Of a DNA stretch of 64,000 nucleotides, positions 33,490 through 44,350 are shown in pieces. Source of the stretch: Brachypterus glaber (taxonomy: Eukaryota > Arthropoda > Insecta > Coleoptera > Kateretidae); assembly GCA_958510825.1 (NCBI GenBank), contig OY294044.1, positions 81,018,895 to 81,082,894 on the forward strand, given 5' to 3'. The notes beneath the pieces are model-generated. The model had not been told where the DNA came from. It did not search any database and saw only the letters and a list, made by a program, of their open reading frames with translations. Numbering within the stretch: position 1 is the first letter of the stretch; each line of letters begins with the position of its first letter. The position numbers were made by a program, and so were the translations under genes.

Positions 33490-33875
33490 TAACACAGGCC
33501 CACAAAAAAAATTATCCTGAACTTTTGCCGAGACAGGTCTATTGTTATGTATTTTTCATCGCAGAAGCCAAATTCGAGGTCAGATTAATGGCGTTCCCAA
33601 TGATTTTTCGAGAAAAATACTAAAAACCTGATTTTTTATGTTTTTTTTATGATTTTTTTGACTTAACAAAAAACGGAAAATGATAAAACTAATCTAACTT
33701 TAAATTTGAATTCTACGGATAAAAATACATTGAAAACCGTATTTAGTTTTTTCTTCAAATTTTGTAGGCTTTGAAAACTGTAGCAGGGGGAATTTTTTCA
33801 TTTTGTGTTTTTTTTTTAATTCCAAAAAACCATACAAAAACCATAAAAAATCATGTTTTTTGTGGGCCTGTGTTA
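33490..33875. mobile_element. 386-bp MITE, TAACACAGGCCCACAAAAAA ends
   Basis: TAACACAGGCCCACAAAAAA at 33490 is mirrored by TTTTTTGTGGGCCTGTGTTA ending at 33875. Single ends of the same type occur near 32416, 40490, 41606 and 45802. Superfamily unknown. Confidence 0.85.
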
Positions 33876-34292
33876 GCACAAACAATTCGTAGGTATTATC
33901 TGCGTGAATACTCTTCTAGCTAAAGGACGCGAACAGTATGAAAAAGAAAAACTCGTAAAAAACTCACCTCGGTCTGGTTTTAAAGCGGAAAATGCAATTT
34001 GGACATCGACTGCTCTATTTTTAAACACTTACAATACTGCTTTGTTAGGCTAGAATGAATCATTATCAAGTGATTATTTACAGGTCCGAGCACAGGGGGT
34101 CAAACCGGGGCCCGGTCCTTCAGGGAGTCGGAAAATCTTGGTAAAAAATAGTCAGTTTTCGATAAAAGTCTAAAACTTGTAATTATAATCCATTAAAACT
34201 TTGTATAGAAGAATTTACGGGTTACTTTTAAAGTCATTTCGGGCCCCCGCATCAAAAAAATATTTCTCAGGGGGCCAGAATCAGTCTTTAAT
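33876..34292. other. Sequence without gene; GC-richer patches
   Basis: GTCAAACCGGGGCCCGGTC near 34107 is partly palindromic around CCGGGGCCCGG. GGGCCCCCGCATC near 34239 is similar in style. No gene seen. Confidence 0.5.
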
Positions 34293-34306
34293 AAAACATA
34301 TTTTAT

Positions 34307-34543
34307 AAAGAACTTTCACTTTCGGGTTTAGACCGTGTTAATGGATTTTCACTTTCCGACGTTTCGTCTCTTACTACTAGAGACATCTTCAGGGATTAAT
34401 CTGAAATCAGTTTCAGATTAATCCCTGAAGATGTCTCTAGTAGTAAGAGACGAAACGTCGGAAAGTGAAAATCCATTAACACGGTCTAAACCCGAAAGTG
34501 AAAGTTCTTTATATCTTAATGGCCGTGAAAGCTTAAAATCTAA
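34307..34543 (+). mobile_element. Palindromic retroposon copy 2
   Basis: Same family as 12103-12594. The arms are only the outer ~105 bp, meeting at CTGAAATCAGTTTCAG with almost no loop. The tail CTTAATGGCCGTGAAAGC and TTAAAATCTAAAA is identical to copy 1. A 14-bp direct repeat AAAACATATTTTAT flanks it (34293-34306 and 34544-34557). Confidence 0.9.
34425..34459 (+). ncRNA. Hammerhead-like core, copy 2 right arm
   Basis: Identical to the core at 12475-12509: CTGAAGA, a 6-bp stem II, GAAAC, GTC. The left arm (34358-34392, minus strand) carries an intact CTGAAGA too, unlike copy 1. The same reservations about the extra T and the loopless stem III apply. Confidence 0.45.
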
Positions 34544-34597
34544 AAAACATATTTTATGGAGAATATAGGGAACATTTCCAGTTCCACTTAAATTCTA

Positions 34598-34747
34598 AGG
34601 GAACGTATTACGTAACGCAAATTTTGATCATTTTTGACCCCCACCCCCCTGTAACGCTATTTTCCTATACCATTAACATGGGCGTAACACTCCAAAATGA
34701 CCCCCACCCCGCCCCTAGGAGCGTTACGTAATACTTGAACGTTCCCT
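34598..34747. mobile_element. 150-bp MITE, AGGGAACGT..ATTACGTAACGC ends
   Basis: Left AGGGAACGTATTACGTAACG is mirrored by CGTTACGTAATACTTGAACG plus TTCCCT. The left arm lacks the TTCAAG present on the right. The interior is C-rich (GACCCCCACCCC twice). A solo right end is at 57281-57330. Confidence 0.85.
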
Positions 34748-34809
34748 AAAAGCGTCACTTTTTGTATAATAAACCTGTACGAAAAGTTTAAAATTGATTC
34801 CTTTTAAAG

Positions 34810-36030
34810 TATATCTCCCTAAAATTTATATAATTTTCCTAGAAATCTTAATATTTTCCTACAAATTTCAAAATTTCCCTAGAAATCCAAAAATTTTCTT
34901 AGAAATCTTAAAATTACCTTGGAAATTTTAAAATTACCTAAAGATCTTAAAATGTCCCTAGAAATTTTAAAATTTCACAGCAATCTTAAAATTTCTCTAA
35001 TTTCCATAGAAATCTTTAAATTTTCCTAGAAATCTTAATATTTTCCTACAAATTTCAAAATTTCCCTAGAAATCCAAAAATTTTCTTAGAAATCTTTAAA
35101 TTACCTTGGAAATTTTAAAATTACCTAAAGATCTTAAAATGTCCCTAGAAATTTTAAAATTTCACAGCAATCTTAAAATTTCTCTAATTTCCATAGAAAT
35201 CTTTAAATGTTCCTAGAAATCTTAATATTTTCCTACAAATTTCAAAATTTCCCTAGAAATCCAAAAAATTTTTTAGAAATCTTTAAATTACCTTGGAAAT
35301 TTTAAAATTACCTAAAGATCTTAAAATGTCCCTAGAAATTTTAAAATTTCACAGCAATCTTAAAATTTCTCTAATTTCCATAGAAATCTTTAAATTTTCC
35401 TAGAAATCTTAATATTTTCCTACAAATTTCAAAATTTCCCTAGAAATCCAAAAATTTTCTTAGAAATCTTTAAATTACCTTGGAAATTTTAAAATTACCT
35501 AAAGATCTTAAAATGTCCCTAGAAATTTTAAAATTTCACAGCAATCTTAAAATTTCTCTAATTTCCATAGAAATCTTTAAATTTTCCTAGAAATCTTAAT
35601 ATTTTCCTACAAATTTCAAAATTTCCCTAGAAATCCAAAAATTTTCTTAGAAATCTTTATATTACCTTGGAAATTTTAAAATTACCTAAAGATCTTAAAA
35701 TGTCCCTAGAAATTTTAAAATTTCACAGCAATCTTAAAATTTCTCTAATTTCCATAGAAATCTTTAAATTTTCCTAGAAATCTTAATATTTTCCTACAAA
35801 TTTCAAAATTTCCCTAGAAATCCAAAAATTTTCTTAGAAATCTTTAAATTACCTTGGAAATTTTAAAATTACCTAAAGATCTTAAAATGTCCCTAGAAAT
35901 TTTAAAATTTCACAGCAATCTTAAAATTTCTCTAATTTCCATAGAAATCTTTAAAATTTCCTAGAAATCTTAAAATTTTCGTTTGGACTTTCTTAAATTT
36001 TCTTTAAAAATATTAAAATTTCCCATGTTT
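34810..36030 (+). repeat. 187-bp satellite built from ~20-bp monomers
   Basis: CACAGCAATCTTAAAATTTC recurs at 34976, 35163, 35350, 35537, 35724 and 35911, exactly 187 bp apart each time. Each 187-bp unit divides into nine submonomers related to TTTCCTAGAAATCTTAAAAT (20,20,20,20,20,19,20,19,29 bp). Neighbouring submonomers differ far more than equivalent ones in successive units, which is a higher-order repeat. Degenerate monomers continue at both edges. No ORF. Confidence 0.95.
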
Positions 36031-37112
36031 TAAATTAATATTCAAGATACGGCCTTACGGCAAAATAGAGCAGTACCAGTTTGAAATAACCCATTTTATG
36101 TATGAGACGATCGTATATTTTAAATTTTAAAATAAGAAAAGATGTAATAGGTATGCATGTTTTAGATTGAACGGTACAATCAACGTTTTACCGATAGATT
36201 GAAATCCAATTTGTGAGTTGCATTTTCAAATACATTTTAAAAAATTTACATACGGAGTGTCAAAGAACTATTGCCTACGAATTATCTCCGTAACTTTAGA
36301 GTCTTACCATACAAAGTAAGGTGACATTTAAGGTTTTCTTTAAAACGTACGTACGTTAGCAACCGATGTATTAACAAAAAGTGTAGTCCTTGGGACCGGT
36401 ACATATGTAAGTTAATGTAACGTGATGACCTTCATTAGAAGGTCGGATAGGTTCAAGGAGGGGGTGGGATAGTGGCATGGTCGGGACAACTTGGGGCTGA
36501 CAATATGGCGAATAAAAAAATTAGCAAGGAAAAAACTAAGAAAAAAAAGGTCGTTTTTTCATATTTTTTTTTCAAACATCCACCATTTTTTTTATCGATT
36601 GTTCATTAATGGGAGTTAAATACCCTGTCCGAAACCTTCCTTTTCAAGAAACTTTTTGAATTTAATCCTGAGATTAATTGTCCGCAATGGGACAATGATT
36701 TTTGGAGTACTCAACTTTGGCGACCTCTATAAATTAGAAAAAAAAATCAAAATGGAATTTTTTTTATACAATATATAATAACAATGAAATAATGTTTTGA
36801 AAACATTTTTGTGAGTATATTTAATAAAGCAGCTGAGAAAAAAAATCTTGAAAATGTGCTTGTTATTGGTTCAAAATAAATAAACTGAGTATGTACTTTG
36901 GGGAACTGCCGATGGTCGCGAACACGTGCTTCACGGGAAAGAGGAGTGATAAGCGACTTAGTTGTTTGGAAGATATGGTAAGTTAGAATTTTAAAACGAA
37001 CGTCAAAAGTAGTCAGGTTGCTTATTATAAACTTAGTTCTCAGTTTAGTGGGAAGTAGCTTACAAGAGACAACTTTTTGTTTACAGTGGTTATATGAGCC
37101 ATAAAAACCTAC

Positions 37113-37694
37113 GTTTTGGAGTAGACATAAAAAAATAAAAGTTTCAGTCTAACCGGAATTAATTTTTAAAGGAAACTATATATTTCTTTAAAATTTTAAA
37201 TTCCTCTTTGAATTTTCTTTTCATTGCTATATCATTGCTATCCATATTCATTAAAAATGGCAAGAAAGAAGCAATTAAAAAAAAACATGGAAGTGCAATG
37301 GACGCCGTCCATACTGAAGTAATTTTAAAACTTTTAGTAGTAGACTGTTTCCGGTTAGACCGAAAGGTTTATTTTTTTATTAGCTATACCGAAATGAGGA
37401 TTTTTTTTGGAGTAGACATAAAAAAATAAAAGTTTCAGTCTAACCGGAATTAATTTTTAAATGAAACTATATATTTCTTTAAAATTTTAAATTCCTCTTT
37501 GAATTTTCTTTTCATTGCTATATCATTGCTATTCATATTCATTAAAAATGGCAAGAAAGAAGCAATTAAAAAAAAACATGGAAGTCCAATGGACGCCGTC
37601 CATACTGAAGTAATTTTAAAACTTTTAGTAGTAGACTGTTTCCGGTTAGACCGAAAGGTTTATTTTTTTATTAGCTATACCGAAATGGGATTGT
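37113..37694 (+). repeat. 291-bp tandem duplication
   Basis: Two nearly identical units, with GTTTCAGTCTAACCGG at 37141 and 37432. I see only a few single-base differences (for example TATCCAT/TATTCAT and GTGCAAT/GTCCAAT), so the duplication is recent. Both units are open in one frame, but the frame has no recognisable protein features. Confidence 0.95.
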
Positions 37695-38715
37695 TTTCAG
37701 CCCGATCAAAGCAAATTTTTTCTAGCTTATATTTTTTAACAAGGGCCACAAAATGGCGTACAAAACAATTTTTTTGCACTTCCGGTTTCGCCTGAAACTA
37801 AGTCAATTTTATTTTTTTAAATGACAACCCCTGTATATTTTTGCATTTACGAATTCAGAAAACAAATTTTCATATAAAAAAATCATTTAATCAATTTTTT
37901 ATTTATTAAAGCATAATCCGGCAAAAATGGAAGTGAAAGAAAAAAAAGTACGCCATTTTGTAGCCCTTACAAGAGCGCACCAAAAAGTTAAGACCGTCCA
38001 AGGGGGTTGCCATTTGAAAAAATTAAGTTATGAAGGAAAATATGGCCGATCTCGGTGGCGCAGTTGGTAGTGCGTCCGGCTGCGAACACTGAGATTGTGG
38101 GTTCGAGCCCCACATAGAGCATGGATGTATAGTGGTGTAAATAGTCGGTAGATGGAACTACGATGACTAACTGTAATGTGGGTTGCAGGTGAAACTGTAA
38201 ACACATTCAGGGTGGATGCGAGTTCTGTTGAGGACCGTGCTTCGGAGAGCACGTAAAGATGGCGGTCCCGTCAATTAGGCCATAGCAGCGAAAAACGACG
38301 TTTAATGATTAAACAAACAAACAAACAAGGAAAATCTGTTTTAAAAAATTTAGTACAAAAAAATAGCAAATTTTAGTTTTTACATAAAATATATTTTTTC
38401 TACATTTAACAAATAAACTAGATTTTATTTATAAAAAATAAATCTTCTATGTTAATAAAAAAAAAAATGAACTAACAAAAAATAAAAAGTTTTCAAATCC
38501 AAATTCCAAAAATGTGAAGATATATAGGGGGTGTAATTAAAAAAAAAATTAATTTAGTTTCCGGCGAAACCTAAAGTGCAAAAAAATAATTTTGTACGCC
38601 ATTTTATAGCCCTTGTTAAGAAATATAAGCTGTAAAAAAATTTCTTTGATCAGACTGAAAACAGTTCCATTTTAGGGGGTGTACATGGGTTGAAACTTAG
38701 CCGGTATAACCCTGC
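37684..38715. mobile_element. Foldback MITE family G, copy interrupted by a SINE
   Basis: ATGGGATTGTTTTCAGCCCG (37685) and CAAAATGGCGTAC with ACTTCCGGTTTCGCC are mirrored on the right by GGCGAAACCTAAAGTGC, GTACGCCATTTTATAG and the CAGTTCCATTTTAGGGGGTG block ending CCGGTATAAC. A SINE occupies 38042-38326. The outer left end was lost at the junction with the 291-bp repeat. Confidence 0.85.
38042..38326 (+). mobile_element. tRNA-derived SINE, family 2
   Basis: The A box TGGCGCAGTTGG (38056-38067) and B box GGTTCGAGCCC (38100-38110) lie in a tRNA-like head. A body of about 200 bp and an (AAAC)n tail follow. The direct repeat AAGGAAAAT flanks it (38033-38041 and 38327-38335). The empty site is visible in the related MITE near 2260-2275. 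The minus-strand open frames across it are antisense SINE, not genes. Confidence 0.92.
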
Positions 38716-38789
38716 AAATTTAAAAAAATATCTCTTACTGTTACGGAGATAATTCGTAGGCATGTTTTTTCTGTACCACCTAGTATGTA

Positions 38790-40115
38790 TTAAATGTACA
38801 TAATATGTTTTATATTATATTAAATGTAAATATAAAAAGTATAGTTTACGACAAAAAACAGATTACTTTTCAAATAAGTATCATATATACATCTATAGAT
38901 TAAATAAAATAATTATCTTATTTATCTATAAATTAAGTATGATAACATTATATTATTATAGCAAATAAGATTAACCCATTTATCTTTTGTTGTTGAAAAT
39001 TAAGATCATGTAATCTGTTTGACGAAATCGAGATCCCCCATCTCTTCTTGTTTCGATTTCGACAAAAATCACAAAAAGATGTAAGTCAAGTCGTCAAATC
39101 ATCGTATGAAAACAACAAAGTTTCAACTGTATAAATTATAAAATTGAGTTATGATCAATCAAAACTTTAAAATCATTAAACTTACTTTAAATTTCATAAT
39201 TGAATGGTGTATTATGCTGGGATGGGCTTATATTAGGATAAATTAGTACCTATAATACACATTTTGTTGATATTTTAAATCTATGAAAAGTAGTAGTACA
39301 ACAGTGTTCTAACTGAGTTAGAACCGTTTTCTAACTGAGTTAGAACCGTTTTGCATTAAATTCATATGTTTTTTTGGCTGTTTGTTTTAATAATGCAAAA
39401 AAGTGAAAACCTGAAAAAATGTTAGTTGTTAGTTGTTGTTCTGATACGACGAAATTTTAAGACTTGATTATTTTTTTTTTCATACACTTGGTTTGAACTT
39501 TTTTTGGACAACAATAATAACACTTATCATAACAATAATTAACACCTTGCTTCTTGGTGATCTCCTATATTAGATTCGATCCACACGATACAAACACGCC
39601 CTGTTAAAAAATTGGAGCCTTTGAACTCCAAGGGTTGAAAGTAATCGTATCCACAGACAGAGAATTTGACCGACTGACATTGAAATATACAGACAGACGA
39701 GAAAAAAATTACATTTATTTTATATACATCTAGAAAAATAAATAAAATAAGTTTAAGATAAAAAAAAATGAAAATAAATACTCGCTTGGAACCCTTTAGA
39801 TCTTAATCGACTCTTTGATGAAAACCCTCTTCTAACTAAATTTATATAAAAAGCAAACATTTTTTCTGCAAGAAATTTCATCCCATGTACAAAGCATTCT
39901 TGTCATAGAGCACTCAGAATTAAAGGCTGTGTTAGCTATTGATGATATATAGTCCCTGCACGTGCTTTGCTTTCTTATTTTGTAACATCAGAAAATATAC
40001 TACAAAGATACTAGGGAAGCATAAAACAGATTATCGGGACCAATCGAGTTATTTTTTTGTACCTATTATATCCACCATGTTAACAATATTAGAGACCGGT
40101 AACCCCTATACAGGG
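38790..40115. other. AT-rich sequence, no gene seen
   Basis: There is a direct duplication TTCTAACTGAGTTAGAACCG at about 39308-39351 (the block is partly palindromic) and a GACAGACAGA/GACAGACGAG patch near 39655-39700. No coding signal. Confidence 0.55.
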
Positions 40116-41061
40116 TGATTTATTAAAAGGAATAAAATATATTTAAGTTAAGATTGTTTCATCCTTAACTAATTAAGAAGTTTAACTAAAAAATGGTTAT
40201 GATAAAATGTGGGATAAAAATATTGCACCCTGGAAGACGTTTTTAATTTAAAAATTCGAAAAATCTATGCCGGCATTGTTAAGGGTCCAAGAAAATAGGA
40301 CATGTTGCATGTCACTTTAAAGGTTTTTTCATAACTAATACAATGGTGATTGTTTAGACTTTTAGAAAATCGGTTTAAAAAAAACATTCCCCTTTCGATG
40401 GCTGGCTACCTTTAATTCATCAACGCTTGCAGGTTTTGTACCATAAACAGTATTCTTAAGAAAACCCCACACGAAAACATTTTATATTGTGGGCTTGTGT
40501 TAATAATTTATTTTTGTTTTTTATGGTCACACGAAAGGAGACCTCACCATAAAAATTAAACACATTCAACAGCTACCTTACCTAGTCCAATGCTGCTAAA
40601 TTAACCCTCTCTCGAGTCTGCCAGAATTATCTAAACTATTATAAACTTAGAAAGCTGAAAGATACACATGCATAATTCCGGTGACAATAAAATCTAAAAT
40701 TTTGGCCCATTCCCCAAACCTTAAACCTAAACCCCTAAAATTAAAATAAACCTTTTCTTTATCCACCCAACATAATTTAAAACTTAAATGCATTACAACT
40801 CATCCCGTGACAATAATAACCCCTAGTCACACCTAGTCCATGCGTATAAATTAACCCCTCACTGTTTTACCCACTGTAATACATGTATATGTAATACAAT
40901 CTTAAATAAAATCTCCGTTTCACTCTCATTAAAGGTTGCTTTCGAGGTTGCTTAACAGATCATTAAAAGATAAATAAAAAAACGAAAAATAAAAATGCAT
41001 AAAAAACAAGTTTTTAAAGTCCAAATCATTAAAGATAACCCACTCTCACAAAAACAAAAAA
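40116..41061. other. Region with a MITE end and a diverged ~250-bp repeat
   Basis: TATACAGGGTGATTTATTAA at 40117 is a GGGTG-type MITE left end with no right end found. CCTAGTCCAATGCTGC..AAATTAACCC (40577) and CCTAGTCCATGCGT..AAATTAACCC (40827) mark two diverged units about 250 bp apart. Confidence 0.55.
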
Positions 41062-41314
41062 GTTGTCTGTGATGGGGTTGAGACCCACCTATTCTTATGT
41101 ATTTTGTGATCCTGAACACGAATCGGCCATAAAAAAGGCAAGTCATGGGCTCATTTTTTGCTACACTGAAAAAACTGTATAAAATAGTAAAAAATCTCTT
41201 ATTATTTCAGTGTAGCAAAAAAATAAGCCCATGAAGTGCCTTTTTTTGACAGATTCGTGTTCAGTATCCCAAAATACATAAAAATAGGTAAGTCTCAACC
41301 ATAGCACAGACAAA
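41062..41314. repeat. Palindrome 1 of a tandem pair
   Basis: TTGTCTGTGATGGGGTTGAG...TCATTTTTTGCTACACTGAAA is mirrored by TTTCAGTGTAGC...AAAATAGGTAAGTCTCAACC and CACAGACAA. Arms are about 105 bp around an A/T loop. Confidence 0.9.
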
Positions 41315-41357
41315 TTTCTTTATTTTTGCGGCCCTTATAAAAAAAGCCCATAAAAAA

Positions 41358-41596
41358 TTGTCTGTGTTGGAGTTGAGACTCACCTATTCCTATATATTTT
41401 GGGATGCTGAATACGAATCTGCCATAAAAAGGCAACTTATGGGTTCATTTTTTTGCTACACTGAAAAAAACGTATAAAATGGTGAAAATCTCATCTGCAA
41501 TTTCAGTGTAGCAATAAAATGATAGATGATGATAGATTCGTGTTCAGTATTCCAAAATACATAAGAATAGGTGAGTCTGAACCCCAGCACAGACAA
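41358..41596. repeat. Palindrome 2 of a tandem pair
   Basis: A direct repeat of the preceding palindrome with a few per cent divergence, starting TTGTCTGTGTTGGAGTTGAG and ending CCAGCACAGACAA. It is followed at 41604 by the TGTGGGCCTGTGTAA end type seen at 33875. Confidence 0.9.
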
Positions 41597-41856
41597 CTTT
41601 TTTTTGTGGGCCTGTGTAATTAAACAAAAATGCATAATTTTTTTTTTAATATTAAAACCCTTTTATTAAGTCTATATCGCATTGTGTTCATATTTGGGAT
41701 CATAACTTCTAAGTTCCATATATAAAGTAATAAAAGTAGTACTATTCATAGATGGCACTTAGAAGTAATGTTTCCAAAGTGATGCTAAAAATTGAAAAGT
41801 AAGATACTTTCAATAATTATATTTTTAAAAGCAGGTTTGTAGAGAAAGATAGACAG

Positions 41857-41990
41857 GTATGTATTTTGAGGCGCTGGATTCGAATATACCTTAGCCGGTA
41901 AATTTTGAGGCTATGTCTCAAACTAATCGGATAAGATACAATTTTCATTATAAATTCGGATTCAGCGCCTCAAAATACATAGGAATACAT
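41857..41990. repeat. Hairpin, TATTTTGAGGCGCTGGATTC arms
   Basis: GTATGTATTTTGAGGCGCTG is mirrored by CAGCGCCTCAAAATACATAG. It is related in its arm sequence to the palindromes at 41062-41596. Confidence 0.85.
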
Positions 41991-42904
41991 AGTCTCCCGC
42001 AAAACTTCATTACCTTTTTTTGCGTGGCTGTGAAATTAATAACTATACCATGTCGAAACAGTGGGTTGTTGTCGAGGTTGTTATTTATAAAAATTGGTTT
42101 CCTGCAGGTGCTTAATCTATTTGAAATATAGTTCGTTTTATTTGTTGGCAAATAGGTTAGTTGTAACAGTTGGCAATTTGTAAATTCGCCACTACAAAGA
42201 TCCGGATTTAATCTAATCCCGGTCAGTGGAAGTGAGAGGCCATAAAAAAAGAACTGACAGTAAAAGTTCATCGCTTCCAGAGCTTTTATTGAGGTGGCAT
42301 TGATCGTCTTTTTTTAAACTAAAGCACACAGGTCCAGGCCTTTTCACTTTCAGGAAATAAATGTATCAATAGGTCTGTTGCACCAACGCTGCCAACACAA
42401 AAAACAATTGATACCCCATGTTTTAGTTAGGTTTTATCCTTACTACTACTTGGTTTTAGTTTTAGTTTGGCTTGACTTTAAATGCAGATACGCTCTTACC
42501 AGAAAGCTTATTTGGTTAAGCAGTAGCGTAACAAAGATTTTTCTTGGGGCAGGGTACTATAAACAAACGTGTTTTTATTTTTCCAAGTAAAATAATTAAT
42601 ATCTCGTGCGGTCAAAAAGAATGAAAAAATAAATAAATTGGAGGTCTGGAGGGGGACTGGAGCCCGCCAGTCACCTCTCTAGTGATGATACTTGCTACAT
42701 AATCTTATTTTATTTCATACTTTGTTCTTTTAAATGTATCAAAATCAATAATAATTTGCTTAGTTTGCTAAATACAAAAAATATATCCAATTAAATAAAT
42801 TGGAATTTTTCATAGGGAAATTTATCGGGAATCAAGATTTTTAATTTAGGTTGTACAAACAGAAACAAAATATCTGTATATTGCAAATTAAATGTTGCCT
42901 TTGA
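41991..42904. other. Sequence without supported gene
   Basis: CAGTAGCGTAACAAAG near 42520 is hAT-end-like, but no partner end is seen. Overlapping open frames on both strands (41913-42271) have no recognisable protein features. Confidence 0.5.
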
Positions 42905-44012
42905 CACTAGGCAACAAATCTCAACTTTTTTTTGCCCCGATTGGAAAGTAAATCTTTCTTACTAATTCGAGGGCATAGAAACCGAATCTGACCTTAGAAA
43001 AATTTCAGCACCTAAAATTATTGAGATATAAGTCCAGGAAATAATGACGTTTTTTTTCAAAATCTTAAAAAAAATAGTAGGATTTTGAAAATTTTAGGGT
43101 ATATTAAAAAAAAAATACGAGGAACTCAAAAATATATATGCCAAGGAACTACTGTCAGAGTAAGTACGCGGAAAAAAAATAAAATCTTAAAATGAAAGTG
43201 CAGAGTTTACTTAATTGCTCTTTTGTGGCAAAACTATCAACTGTATAAAAATTTTATAGGACTTTATTTGTAGATTATAAAATTCTCTACAAATTTTTTT
43301 TATTTTGCTTAGTTTGTTCGTAAAAAGTAAATAAATGAAAAAGAAACAAAATTAAAGTACACAGTGTAAAATTTTTTCCCGAGCCCAAAAAATATATTTT
43401 TCTTATCAATTTAAAGGCACAGAATCCAAATTTGACCTTAAAAAAATCCAACACGTCTTATTTTTTAAATTTTAGTATAGGCAATTATGTCAATTTAAAA
43501 ATTATTTATAAAACAAAATATGTGTATTTTTTTTAATCATAAAAATGTTACTTTATTACATAAGAACCATATTACATAACATTTTTTTAGTTCATTTTTG
43601 ACTCCCTAGTAATGATTGTTGACAATTTTTAGTATGAGTACGTGGCGATAAGCTTGTCCCCTTATGCACCCTTCTTCTTACCCTCCACCCCTACTTAGTT
43701 TTGTCACATTATCCATTTTTGTTAATATTTTTTTTCATAATATCCCTATTTATTCTGCCTATGTTTTAAGTTGGGTATTTTTAACTAACATTGAGTCGCC
43801 GAATCTAAATTTGTCCTTGGAATTTTTTTATCTCCCATGATTTTAGAACAAAAGAGGAATAAAATAGTGATTTTTTAACATTTTTATCTCATTTTTCTCA
43901 GAAAACTTAGGTAATAGAAATATTCTGAGGCCAGATTCGGTTTCAGCGACACAAAATTAGTTAAAAAACATATGAAAAGTCCAATCAGGACAAGAAACCG
44001 TGTTGCCTAGTG
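42905..44012. mobile_element. CACTAG-ended element, copy 1
   Basis: CACTAGGCAACA (42905) is mirrored by TGTTGCCTAGTG (44012). A second copy of the whole 1.1-kb unit is at 60088-61126 with shared internal blocks (TTTCTTACTAATTCGAGGG, GCTTGTCCCCTTATG, GTTGGGTATTTTTAACTAA). The CACTA-like ends hint at the CMC/EnSpm group, but I see no clear target duplication and no transposase. Confidence 0.85.
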
Positions 44013-44090
44013 TAATCTAATAGTCTTAAATTAATTTGAAGTACACATTATACCGTTATATATATAAAAATATCCCTTAAGTTTCTTTAA

Positions 44091-44350
44091 CACTTTCGCT
44101 GCTCATGACTCCCTTGAGAGTCACTCCCGTCCTTGGCGCAGCGCGCATGTCTCTCATAGGAGCCAGTGGACTTTGTTAATCATATGCATCAGTTTTAAAC
44201 CAGCATTCAAGTAGGTAAATGCGCAGAATTTTTCTTGCCGTTTTCGATTCGCTGCATTATTAAGACAGTAAAATGGCGGCAATATTTTCGAAAAAAAAAA
44301 ACAGTTAGGTTTGTGGGTGACCAACATTTTGAATAAATGCAGCGAAAGTG
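44091..44350. mobile_element. piggyBac-type MITE in TTAA
   Basis: CACTTTCGCTGC (44091-44102) is mirrored by GCAGCGAAAGTG (44339-44350). TTAA flanks exactly on both sides (44087-44090 and 44351-44354), the piggyBac target. The 260-bp interior is GC-richer and non-coding. Confidence 0.9.

Larger units (their letters stand above)
36247..38789. mobile_element. 2.5-kb composite foldback
   Basis: TGCCTACGAATTATCTCCGT (36271) is mirrored by ACGGAGATAATTCGTAGGCA (38743-38762), with weaker matching outwards to TACATAC / GTATGTA. Inside lie the 291-bp duplication, a family G MITE and a SINE. The stretch 36300-37110 carries no gene I can support. Confidence 0.7.

Noticed and set aside
34810..36030. CRISPR-like array
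   Set aside because: Repeats are 187-bp head-to-tail units without unique spacers, in an animal-type genome.
38056..38110. A functional tRNA gene
   Set aside because: A and B boxes are present, but the sequence continues into a SINE body with an AAAC tail and target duplication, and no cloverleaf acceptor stem closes.
37988..38252. Two overlapping minus-strand ORFs with a plausible-looking sequence
   Set aside because: They are antisense to the SINE; this translation is a well-known artefact of tRNA-derived SINEs.
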